Assembly: GCA_964548225.1 (NCBI GenBank)
Contig: CAZJQP010000005.1
Coordinates: 1 to 64,000, forward strand
Direction of reading: 5' to 3'
Length of the DNA stretch: 64,000 nt
Source of the DNA: CALMEH01 sp964548225
GTDB lineage: Bacteria > Acidobacteriota > Blastocatellia > Pyrinomonadales > Pyrinomonadaceae
The position numbers and the translations under genes were made by a program. Under the pieces are notes generated by a model. It was not told where the DNA came from, made no database searches, and saw nothing but the letters and a program-made list of their open reading frames with translations. This document shows positions 43,633-51,360 of the stretch, piece after piece; the stretch's first letter is position 1, and the number at the start of each line of letters is the position of its first letter.

Positions 43633-45128
43633 CCTGTCGCAAAATATTTGGCGAATTGTTTGAAAGTTTCGACCGCATTTGCCGAATAAGGCATCCACCA
43701 AGCATCGGGCAAAATTGCAATTTTATTAATGTGAATATGTTGCGGTTGAACGAGTTCCATCAAACCTTCAAGCCCGTGTGTTCTGCCATTTCCTGAATGT
43801 TTGAAACCACCCCAAGGCGTTTGTCCTATGCCGTGCGTGTATAAAACTTCGTTGACGCAAACCGTTCCAGCTTCAATTTTTTCGGCAATTCGTTTGCCTT
43901 TTGAAAGATTTTTTGTCCAAACGCTCGCTGTCAAACCGAATTCCGAATCGTTTGCAAGTTTGATTGCTTCTTGTTCCGTGCGAAAAGTTGCGATTGGCAA
44001 AGTCGGACCGAAAGTTTCTTCCTGCATTGCCCGCATCGAATTATTTGCGCCGGAAATCACGGTCGGTTCGAAAAATAAATCTTTTGATTTTCCACCTGTT
44101 AAGATTTTTGCGCCTTCTTTTTCAAAATCGGCAACGTGGTCTTTGACGATATTTATCTGTCTTTCCGATGACATCGCACCGATTGAAATTGTTTCATCAT
44201 TTCCCGCGCCTTGTTTTAATTTGCGCGTTTTTTCGACAATCAATTCGGTCAATTTTTCGGCAACGGATTCTTCGACATAAAGCCTTTCGACCGACGAACA
44301 GGATTGCCCCGAATTGCAAAACGCGCCCCAAACCGCCGCGTCTGCCGCGAGTTCGAGATTTGCGTCGGCAAACACAATCATCGGGTCTTTGCCGCCGAGT
44401 TCCAAAACAACGGAAGTCAGATTTTTCGCCGCAGATTCAGCGATTTTTTTGCCCGTCGCAACGCTTCCGGTGAACATAATTTTGTCCGGCGCAGATTCGA
44501 CAAGTGCCGCACCCGTTGCGCCTGCGCCCGAAACGATTTGCACAGCGTTTTCGGGAAATCCGGCTTTTTCAAAAATTTCGCCAATCTTAAGTCCAATAAA
44601 CGGCGTGAGTTCCGAAGGTTTGATGATAACTGTATTGCCTGCCATCAAAGACATTACCGCTTCGCCCAAAGGAATCGAAAACGGATAATTCCACGCCGGA
44701 ATGATTCCAACTACGCCGAGCGGTTGATAGATAATTTTTGATGAACGCCCAAGAAGTCCATAAAGCCCGATGCCGATTTTTCGCGGCTTCAAGAGTTTTT
44801 CGCTATTCTTGGCAAAATACTGCATTAAATCCAAAACCGGCGCAATCTCCATCGAAAGAGATTCGGCGACGGGTTTGCCTGATTCATCGGAAATCAGTCG
44901 CGCAATGTCGTCCATTTCGGCTAAAATCACTTCACGCGCCCGCATCACGAGTTTTTTGCGCTCGGAAAAAGAAGTTTTGCGCCAAGTCTGAAATGCTTCA
45001 CGCGAATTTTCAACAGCAATTTGCACTTCTTCCGCCGAAGTTTCATTTAAACGTCCGAATTCTTCGCCCGTTGCCGGATTGTATGAAATTACCTCGTTTT
45101 TGTTTTGTATTTTAAGAACCGCGCTCAT
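43563..45128 (-). CDS. NAD(P)-dependent aldehyde dehydrogenase
   Basis: 521 aa. Oxidises an aldehyde to its acid. Catalytic residues are E243 (LELGGKDP) and C277 (GQSCSS); the cofactor block FTGSVATGKKIAESA is intact. A C-terminal extension of about 50 residues (PQHIHINKIAILP onward) resembles membrane-associated fatty-aldehyde or succinate-semialdehyde-type members. ATG 45128 has GAGGG 7 nt upstream, so the 13 extra upstream residues are rejected. It is divergent from the Lrp-type regulator across a family A palindrome; control by that regulator is an inference. Confidence 0.92.
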   Translation of the reverse strand: MSAVLKIQNKNEVISYNPATGEEFGRLNETSAEEVQIAVENSREAFQTWRKTSFSERKKLVMRAREVILAEMDDIARLISDESGKPVAESLSMEIAPVLDLMQYFAKNSEKLLKPRKIGIGLYGLLGRSSKIIYQPLGVVGIIPAWNYPFSIPLGEAVMSLMAGNTVIIKPSELTPFIGLKIGEIFEKAGFPENAVQIVSGAGATGAALVESAPDKIMFTGSVATGKKIAESAAKNLTSVVLELGGKDPMIVFADANLELAADAAVWGAFCNSGQSCSSVERLYVEESVAEKLTELIVEKTRKLKQGAGNDETISIGAMSSERQINIVKDHVADFEKEGAKILTGGKSKDLFFEPTVISGANNSMRAMQEETFGPTLPIATFRTEQEAIKLANDSEFGLTASVWTKNLSKGKRIAEKIEAGTVCVNEVLYTHGIGQTPWGGFKHSGNGRTHGLEGLMELVQPQHIHINKIAILPDAWWMPYSANAVETFKQFAKYFATGSMFQTSKALPQLWKRIKELRRK

Positions 45129-45171
45129 TTGTTTTCCCTCAAAAGAATAGCTTACCCGATTTCTCAAAAAG

Positions 45172-45242
45172 GCAGAAACCCGTGTGTGAGCAAGAATGTT
45201 TAAGTGAAAGTTCTGCCTCCTTGCTCACACGCGAGTTTCTGC
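45172..45242. repeat. Dispersed palindrome (family A) in a divergent promoter region
   Basis: Arms 45172-45194 and 45220-45242 pair at 21 of 23 positions. The same core is at 7392-7419 and 14147-14221. It lies between the divergent ALDH and Lrp genes. Confidence 0.8.
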
Positions 45243-45307
45243 TTTACAAAATTTTGCTTGACAAACCAATTACCGAATATTATTCTTTAAATAGTGAGGT
45301 TGACCGA

Positions 45308-45754
45308 ATGATTAACGACATTGACAAACAAATATTGAATATTCTTCAGAAAGATGCGCGAATTGCCAACGCGGAAATTGCCCGTCAGGTCGGATTAGCA
45401 CCGTCGGCGGTTTTGGAGCGCGTCAGAAAATTGGAAGAACGCGGCGTGATAAAAGGTTACGAAACAAAGCTCGATGCGGCACAGGTTGAATACGGTTTGA
45501 CAGCTTTTATCGCCGTGCGGACAAACGAGTGCTGTTATGAAACCGACAATTTTTTAGCGGAAATTCCCGAAGTTTTGGAAGTTCACGATGTAGCCGGCGA
45601 AGATTCTTATTTATTAAAAGTTCGTGTTAAAGACACCGAGCATTTATCCCGTTTGATGCGCGAACGTCTGAAAAACGTGCCGAATGTCGCTTCGACGCGG
45701 ACGACTATCGTTTTGGGAACGATAAAAGAAACAAACGCTTTGCCGATAAAATAG
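45308..45754 (+). CDS. Lrp/AsnC-family transcription regulator
   Basis: 148 aa. N-terminal helix-turn-helix (DIDKQILNILQKDARI, EIARQVGLAPSAVLERVRKLE) and a C-terminal RAM ligand domain (VHDVAGEDSYLLKVRV). It should respond to an amino acid or related metabolite and control neighbours: the divergent aldehyde dehydrogenase and the downstream EamA exporter are the natural candidates. ATG 45308 has GAGG 8 nt upstream; the 42-codon extension would run through the family A palindrome. Confidence 0.93.
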   Translation: MINDIDKQILNILQKDARIANAEIARQVGLAPSAVLERVRKLEERGVIKGYETKLDAAQVEYGLTAFIAVRTNECCYETDNFLAEIPEVLEVHDVAGEDSYLLKVRVKDTEHLSRLMRERLKNVPNVASTRTTIVLGTIKETNALPIK

Positions 45755-45761
45755 TTTAGAT

Positions 45762-45868
45762 TCCACGCTTCAGCGTGCCGCAAATACGAGCGGAGCAATG
45801 TGTTTGCCATTCGTGGCAAACGAGAATTTTGAATGGAAACAAAAACCGCGTTGCTTCGCTCGCGGTTA
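45762..45868. repeat. Cluster of three short hairpins
   Basis: CACGCTTCAGCGTG (45764-45777), TTGCCATTCGTGGCAA (45803-45818) and ACCGCG ... CGCGGT (45845-45866) lie in a row between the Lrp and transporter genes. They resemble the CTTTAGC/CTTCAGC palindromes at 2061-2218 and 46940-47143. Confidence 0.55.
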
Positions 45869-45906
45869 GCCGACTAAAGGCGAGACTCAGAACGGAGGTA
45901 GCAGTA

Positions 45907-46908
45907 ATGAAAAAGCAAATTATAAATAATCGGAATTTGGCAATAATGATTGCCGCGTTTGCGGCGGTTTATCTGCTTTGGGGTTCGACGTATTTAGCAA
46001 TTAAATACGCGATTGAGACATTACCCTCATTTTTGATGGCAGGTATAAGATTCGTTTTTGCGGGTGCGGTTTTGATGATTTGGGCGCGGTTTGCGAAAGA
46101 CTACGAAAAACCGAAAGCGGCACATTGGAAAACGAGTTTTATTGTCGGAACTCTTTTGCTTTTGGGCGGAAACGGCGGCGTTGTTTTCGCGCAACACTAT
46201 ATTTCATCGAGTCTTGCCGCACTTCTCGTGGCAACCGAACCGTTTTGGATTGTCTTGTTAAGCTGGCTCTGGCTCGGCAAATCGCGTCCGACTTTGAAAA
46301 CTGTTGCCGGAATCGCGTTGGGATTTTTCGGCGTATGGCTTTTGATTCAAGGGCAATCGAACGGTTTTGCGAGTTCCGGTTCAATGCAGTTTTTTGGAAC
46401 TTTGGCAGTTATGGGCGCGGCTTTGAGTTGGGCGACAGGCTCAATTTACGGACTTCGTGCGCCTGCGCCGAAATCTTCGATTTTAACGGCGGGAATGCAA
46501 ATGTTTTCGGGCGGATTGGTTTTGCTCGTGGTCAGTTTGTTCGCGGGCGAATGGTCTTCGTTTAATATTGCAGAAGTTTCGGCGCGTTCGTGGTTTGGCG
46601 TGATTTATTTGATAATCGCCGGTTCGCTTATCGGTTTCACGGCTTACAGTTGGTTGCTCAAAAACGCGAATCCGTCAATGGTTTCGACTTATGCCTATGT
46701 CAATCCGGTCGTTGCTGTATTCTTAGGCTGGCTCATTGCTGGCGAGAGTTTTACGGGACAAATGCTCATTGGCGCAACGGTCATTGTCGGCTCGGTCGTG
46801 CTGATAACTTCGCACGACAAAAACGATAAAGATTCGGAGGAAAAACTCGAAATTCACGAATCGAATATGCCGACGGGAACGCCGAAAACTTTATCGGCTT
46901 CAGCGTAA
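45907..46908 (+). CDS. EamA/DMT-family transporter
   Basis: 333 aa with ten predicted transmembrane helices in two EamA repeats (WGSTYLAIKYAIETLPSFL first; WLLKNANPSMVSTYAYVNP near the end, typical of YedA/RhaT-like exporters). It likely exports an amino acid or metabolite. GGAGGT lies 7 nt before ATG 45907, a strong site that decides the start over an ORF beginning 44 codons earlier. The C-terminal 35 residues are polar and cytoplasmic. Confidence 0.92.
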   Translation: MKKQIINNRNLAIMIAAFAAVYLLWGSTYLAIKYAIETLPSFLMAGIRFVFAGAVLMIWARFAKDYEKPKAAHWKTSFIVGTLLLLGGNGGVVFAQHYISSSLAALLVATEPFWIVLLSWLWLGKSRPTLKTVAGIALGFFGVWLLIQGQSNGFASSGSMQFFGTLAVMGAALSWATGSIYGLRAPAPKSSILTAGMQMFSGGLVLLVVSLFAGEWSSFNIAEVSARSWFGVIYLIIAGSLIGFTAYSWLLKNANPSMVSTYAYVNPVVAVFLGWLIAGESFTGQMLIGATVIVGSVVLITSHDKNDKDSEEKLEIHESNMPTGTPKTLSASA

Positions 46909-46939
46909 TTCAAGCTAATCAAAATTAAAGGAAATGCTT

Positions 46940-47143
46940 TTATAAATTGCCTCCGGCTTTAGCCGGAGGTTTAGATTTGGAAAGAAAAAGGCTTTAGCCA
47001 AACAGAAGAAAAATAAATAAAAATCCTTATCGCTTTAGCGCAAAAAAGGCTAAAGCCAAGCGGAATTTTTATTTTATTTCCTATTCGGCTAAAGCCTTTT
47101 TCTTTGCTTCGCTGACCACTAGCTGAAGCTAGTGGCAATTTAT
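46940..47143. repeat. Complex palindrome cluster (CTTTAGCC type)
   Basis: Outer complementary ends (ATAAATTGCC, ~46942, and GGCAATTTAT, ~47134) enclose CCTCCGGCTTTAGCCGGAGG (46950-46969), AAAAAGGCTTTAGCC (46985-46999) that pairs with GGCTAAAGCCTTTTT (47088-47102), and CCACTAGCTGAAGCTAGTGG (47116-47135). Built like the element at 2061-2218. Confidence 0.75.
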
Positions 47144-47169
47144 GAAAGACTTCAAACGGCATTTGTTGT

Positions 47170-47543
47170 TTAGCCGAAAGTTTCAAATAATTCGCCTTCA
47201 TCGAAGTATTCACCGACTTGAATTTTAATCCAAATGCCTTGTTTGGTTATTCGCTTGTCGGTAACAATCGCGCTGAAAGATTCTAAACGGTCATTCTATT
47301 TACCACCCTTTTCAAGATCAAGTATCCACATTTTCCCTTCAAAAATGATTTGACGCGGCTTTCTGATTTTTGAAGTTAAGCCTGTTGCTCCGTCAAATGT
47401 TAGCGGACAATCAATCAAATTTTGAGCAATCGCTTCAAACAAAAAACTTAAATCTTTCTCGTAAGCGTCTATTTTTTCACGATTAAGCAATCGTTCAAAA
47501 ATTTCTAAAAATTGTTCGGCTAAATCATTGAAATTATTTTCTC
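47170..47543 (-). pseudogene. Probable broken gene after alaS
   Basis: One frame stays protein-like from just after the alaS stop: NNFNDLAEQFLEIFERLL, then KIRKPRQIIFEGKMWIL. It is cut by an in-frame TAG at 47296-47298 and continues as 41 sense codons (NDRLESFSAIVTDKRITKQG, IWIKIQVGEYFDEGELFE) to TAA at 47170. There is no ATG in frame at the 5' end; a GGAG at the right distance leads into ATG ATT TAG in another frame, so a frameshift near the start is also likely. No family recognised. If TTG 47490 is a real start, 47296-47490 would encode 64 aa. Confidence 0.55.
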
Positions 47544-50330
47544 CTAGCTCAACATCTGCTCAACAACGCCGTAACTTGCTTCCAAAGCATCGTTTAATTT
47601 GGTTGCATCAGTTCCGCCGCCTTCAGCCATATCGGGTTTGCCGCCGCCGCGTCCGTTGACGATTGGCGCGATGTTTTTGACGATTTCGCCGGCTTTTACT
47701 TTCGCGGTCAAATCATCGGAAACACGGACAATAAACGAAACTTTATCATCTTCGGCGCGACCGAGAACGACTACGCCGGATTTGATTTTCGCCATCAAAG
47801 TATCGGACAGATGCCGCATTCCGCCTTTGTCCAAGCCTTCGACGATTTTGGCGATGACTTTTATGCCGTTGATGTCTTTCGCTTCGTCGCCATTCGATGA
47901 AGAATTTCCAATCGCGCCGGTGGCGATTTTCATTTTCAGTTCGTCGTTTTCTTTGCGGATTTTCTTTAATTCTTCCTGCAATTTTTCAATCGCGTTCGGC
48001 AAATTGTCGCGTTGTGCTTTGGCAATTTGGACGGCTTCGGCAATCAATTTTTCATCTTCACGAAATCTTTCAAACGCATCAAAGCCCGTAATTGCGCGGA
48101 TTCGGCGCACGCCCGACGCGATTGCTTCATCGCTCGTGATTTTAAATGAGCCGATGTCACCCGTGGCGCGAACGTGCGTTCCGCCACACAATTCACGCGA
48201 AAACTCGCCGCCGCCGACCGATAAAACTCGCACATTTGAGCCGTATTTTTCGCCAAACAGCGCAACTGCGCCCGAACGCATCGCGTCTTCAATCGCCATC
48301 ACGTCGGTATTTACCTTTTCGTTTTTCAAAATTTCACGATTGACCAAATCTTCAATTTCCTTCAATTCGCTTTCCGAAATCGGCTGATAATGCGTAAAAT
48401 CAAACCGCAAATAATTCGGTGCAACGACCGAACCGGCTTGTTTGACGTGCGTTCCCAAAACTTCCTTCAAAGCCGCGTGAACCAGATGCGTCGCCGTATG
48501 ATTCCGCCGCGTCGCATCGCGTTTTGCAACGTCAACTGTCGCCGTAACTTCATCACCGACGCGAATTACGCCTTTTTCAACTTTAGATTTATGCAAAACT
48601 ATTCCCGCAATCGGCGCAAAAGTATCGAGGACGCGAACCGACAACGGATTTTCCGAATCTTGAATCTTGAATCTTGAATTTTGAATTGCCCCAACATCGC
48701 CGACTTGTCCGCCCGCTTCGGCATAAAACGGCGTTTCGTCCAAAACAATCAAACCTTCGTCGCCAACATCGAGCGCGTCAACCCGTTCATCATTTTTCAC
48801 CAAAGCCAAAACCTTCGCGCCTTCGACTTCCGTTTTGTCGTAGCCGTGAAAATTTGAGCGCACGGAAGTTCTTTCCAAAGCCGTGTAAATCGGATTGATT
48901 TTTTCTGCTTGTTTGGTTTTGCCAATTTCAGAGGTTTGTTGAAGTTTTTTCTTTTCAGCTTCAATGATTTCTTTGAACCCTTCTTCGCTTAAATCGCTAA
49001 CATATCTTGAATTTAGAGTATTTTCATCAATTATTTCTTTATCCTGCAAAACCACATACATTAAATCAATAGGAGTTCCATAAGTATCGTTTAAAATAGC
49101 AAGTTCCTTTGTAGAAACTTCAATTACTGGAAAGTCTGCTATTGTCCATTTGTTTTTACTTCCTTTTATCAGTTCATCCAATTTCTTCAATCCAACCGTC
49201 ATCGTATTACTAAATCTTTCTTCCTCAAGCCGCACCATTTTGCCGATGAAATCGCGTTGGGTTTCGAGTTCGGGAAAGGCATCTTTCATCAAATCAATGA
49301 CGAAATCGCAGACTTTGTGAAAAAACAAAGTTTCAAAACCGAGATGTTCGCGCCCGTGATAGATGGCGCGGCGCATAATTTTCCGAAGGACGTAATTTCT
49401 GCCTTCGTTGCCGGGCAAAATTCCGTCGCAAATGGCAAACGCGGTCGAACGTGCGTGGTCGGCGACGACGCGCATTGCAAAACCGCTCTGCGTTTCGGCT
49501 TCGTAAAATCTTTCGGCGAGTTCGGCGGTTTTATTGATAATCGGCTTGATTAAATCCGTTTCGTAGTTGGTTGAAACGCCTTGCAAAACTGCCGCCATTC
49601 GTTCCAAACCTGCGCCCGTGTCAACCGACGGCGCGGGCAGAGGTGTGAGTTCAAAAACACCTTTTTCAACTTCATTTCGCTCGAATTGCATAAAGACGAG
49701 ATTCCAGATTTCCATTGTCGTATCGCCTTCGCCGTTGACGTATTTCGGATGATTTTTTTCCGCATTTTCGGGTTCATCGCCCATATAATAATGGATTTCC
49801 GAACACGGTCCGCACGGTCCGGTGTCGCCCATCTGCCAGAAATTATCTTTGCGTCCGAAAGGCAAAACACGGTCAGGTTTTGCGCCGACTTTAATCCATA
49901 AATCTCGCGCTTCTTCGTCTGCCGGAACTTCCGCGTCGCCGCCGAAATATGAAAACCAAAGGCGCGATTCTTCCAAACCAAGCTCATTGACGAGAAAATC
50001 CCACGCGAATTTTATGGCATCTTCCTTGAAATAATCGCCGAAACTGAAATTGCCGAGCATTTCAAAAAAAGTATGATGACGCGCCGTTTTGCCAACTTCG
50101 TCCAAATCGTTGTGTTTGCCGCCCGCACGGATACATTTTTGCGACGAAACGGCGCGTTTATAATCGCGTTTTTCCACGCCCGTGAAAACGTCTTTGAACT
50201 GATTCATTCCCGCGTTGGTGAACAAAAGCGTCGGGTCGTTTGCCGGTAAAAGTGGTGATGAATGGACTACTTTATGTCCGTTTTTCTCAAAATATTCTAA
50301 AAATTTCTGTCTAATTTCACTACCTTTCAT
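47544..50330 (-). CDS. alaS: Alanyl-tRNA synthetase
   Basis: 928 aa. Class II synthetase charging tRNA-Ala, with C-terminal editing. Motifs: SSPLLPANDPTLLFTNAGMN at the N-terminus (motif 1 region), motif 2 and RNYVLRKIMRRAIYHG, the editing-domain zinc site HTATHLVH plus CGGTH, and a C-terminal dimerisation region with a GGRGGGKPDMAEGGG end. ATG 50330 (MKGSEIRQKFLEYFE) is the family start, so 15 upstream residues are dropped. Two oddities: a Lys/Thr-rich insert near 405-520, and a heptamer-derived QNSRFKIQDSE stretch (48655-48687) in the editing region. Both keep the frame. Confidence 0.95.
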   Translation of the reverse strand: MKGSEIRQKFLEYFEKNGHKVVHSSPLLPANDPTLLFTNAGMNQFKDVFTGVEKRDYKRAVSSQKCIRAGGKHNDLDEVGKTARHHTFFEMLGNFSFGDYFKEDAIKFAWDFLVNELGLEESRLWFSYFGGDAEVPADEEARDLWIKVGAKPDRVLPFGRKDNFWQMGDTGPCGPCSEIHYYMGDEPENAEKNHPKYVNGEGDTTMEIWNLVFMQFERNEVEKGVFELTPLPAPSVDTGAGLERMAAVLQGVSTNYETDLIKPIINKTAELAERFYEAETQSGFAMRVVADHARSTAFAICDGILPGNEGRNYVLRKIMRRAIYHGREHLGFETLFFHKVCDFVIDLMKDAFPELETQRDFIGKMVRLEEERFSNTMTVGLKKLDELIKGSKNKWTIADFPVIEVSTKELAILNDTYGTPIDLMYVVLQDKEIIDENTLNSRYVSDLSEEGFKEIIEAEKKKLQQTSEIGKTKQAEKINPIYTALERTSVRSNFHGYDKTEVEGAKVLALVKNDERVDALDVGDEGLIVLDETPFYAEAGGQVGDVGAIQNSRFKIQDSENPLSVRVLDTFAPIAGIVLHKSKVEKGVIRVGDEVTATVDVAKRDATRRNHTATHLVHAALKEVLGTHVKQAGSVVAPNYLRFDFTHYQPISESELKEIEDLVNREILKNEKVNTDVMAIEDAMRSGAVALFGEKYGSNVRVLSVGGGEFSRELCGGTHVRATGDIGSFKITSDEAIASGVRRIRAITGFDAFERFREDEKLIAEAVQIAKAQRDNLPNAIEKLQEELKKIRKENDELKMKIATGAIGNSSSNGDEAKDINGIKVIAKIVEGLDKGGMRHLSDTLMAKIKSGVVVLGRAEDDKVSFIVRVSDDLTAKVKAGEIVKNIAPIVNGRGGGKPDMAEGGGTDATKLNDALEASYGVVEQMLS
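48655..48687. repeat. Heptamer array inside alaS
   Basis: About 4.7 copies of TTGAATC (last copies degenerate to TTGAATT/TTTGAAT). It encodes NSRFKIQDSE on the minus strand and is in frame. Confidence 0.8.
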
Positions 50331-50441
50331 ATAAGTTGAAAAATTCCCTATCAAATCAAAAAGTGATTTTATCACGAATGCGCGTGATTACCGAAATTTT
50401 CAAAAATGAGTTAAATTATCAATAAAAAAAGGAGAAAATTT

Positions 50442-51209
50442 ATGACACAGGCAAAAACGGCATCGGTTAAAGAAATGGTTTCGGCGGAAGAATGGCAAAC
50501 TCGTGTCGAATTAGCGGCGGCTTATCGCTTAGTTGCGCTTTACGGTTGGGACGACCTTGTTTTTACGCATATTTCGGCGCGTGTGCCGGGAACAAGCAAC
50601 GAATTTTTGATAAATCCTTACGGATTTTTGTTTGACGAAATCACGGCTTCGAGTCTTGTCAAAATTGATTTGCAAGGAAATAAATTGCTCGAATCGCCGT
50701 ATTTTATTAATCCCGCGGGTTTTACGATTCACAGCGCGATTCACGCCGCAAGGCACGATGTCGAATGCGTTTTTCATATTCATTCGCTTCACGGCGTTGC
50801 GGTTTCGGCGCAAGAGAACGGGCTTTTGCCGATTTCGCAACAATCAATTTTTCCGCTCTCAAATCTCGCCTATCACGATTACGAAGGCGTTGCGCTCAAC
50901 GAAGACGAAAAACCGCGACTCGTGGCGGATTTAGGCACAAATAATTTTCTAATCTTGCGAAATCACGGACTTTTGACCTGCGGAAGAAACGCGGCGGAAG
51001 CGTTTTTGTTTATGTATATTTTGGAAAGCGCGTGTCGGATTCAGATTTTGGCGCAGTCGGGCGGAAACGATTTAATTTCCGTTCCCGCGCCGATTATCGC
51101 CGGAGCAAAAGCGCAAGTCGAAGCCGTAACAAAAGGAATGAGCGCGGATTTGGTTTTTCCGGCACTGCTCAGGAAATTGGATAAAATTGACGATTCGTAT
51201 AAAAATTGA
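50442..51209 (+). CDS. Class II aldolase/adducin-family protein
   Basis: 255 aa. Zinc ligands of the class II aldolase fold: HIHSLHG (about 107-113) and NHGLLTCG (about 171-178). Members include fuculose-phosphate aldolase and many uncharacterised proteins; the family-typical catalytic Glu is replaced or not clear here, so a lyase activity is not assured. AGGAG lies 9 nt before the ATG. It is divergent from alaS and convergent with the SPFH gene. Confidence 0.9.
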   Translation: MTQAKTASVKEMVSAEEWQTRVELAAAYRLVALYGWDDLVFTHISARVPGTSNEFLINPYGFLFDEITASSLVKIDLQGNKLLESPYFINPAGFTIHSAIHAARHDVECVFHIHSLHGVAVSAQENGLLPISQQSIFPLSNLAYHDYEGVALNEDEKPRLVADLGTNNFLILRNHGLLTCGRNAAEAFLFMYILESACRIQILAQSGGNDLISVPAPIIAGAKAQVEAVTKGMSADLVFPALLRKLDKIDDSYKN

Positions 51210-51360
51210 CTGGATCGCAAGCGGCTCGATTGCAAGATTGCGAAGCGTTTCGCGTAGCAATGCTAAAGGCTTTGGCGTAGAAATTAACTTGATTTCTACG
51301 CCAACATTGCAACATGGCTGAAAAACGCGATTTTGCAATCAAGCCGATTGTGATCCAGTC
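51208..51360. repeat. Long imperfect palindrome between convergent genes
   Basis: Outer arms 51208-51235 and 51333-51360 match at 24 of 28. Inside is a perfect hairpin, TTGGCGTAGAAAT (51272-51284) with 51292-51304. It fills the whole gap between the aldolase and SPFH genes and touches the end of both; it may end transcription both ways. Confidence 0.7.

Noticed and set aside
46971..47213. 80-codon frame
   Set aside because: It translates the CTTTAGCC palindromes and the tail of the pseudogene in a wrong frame.
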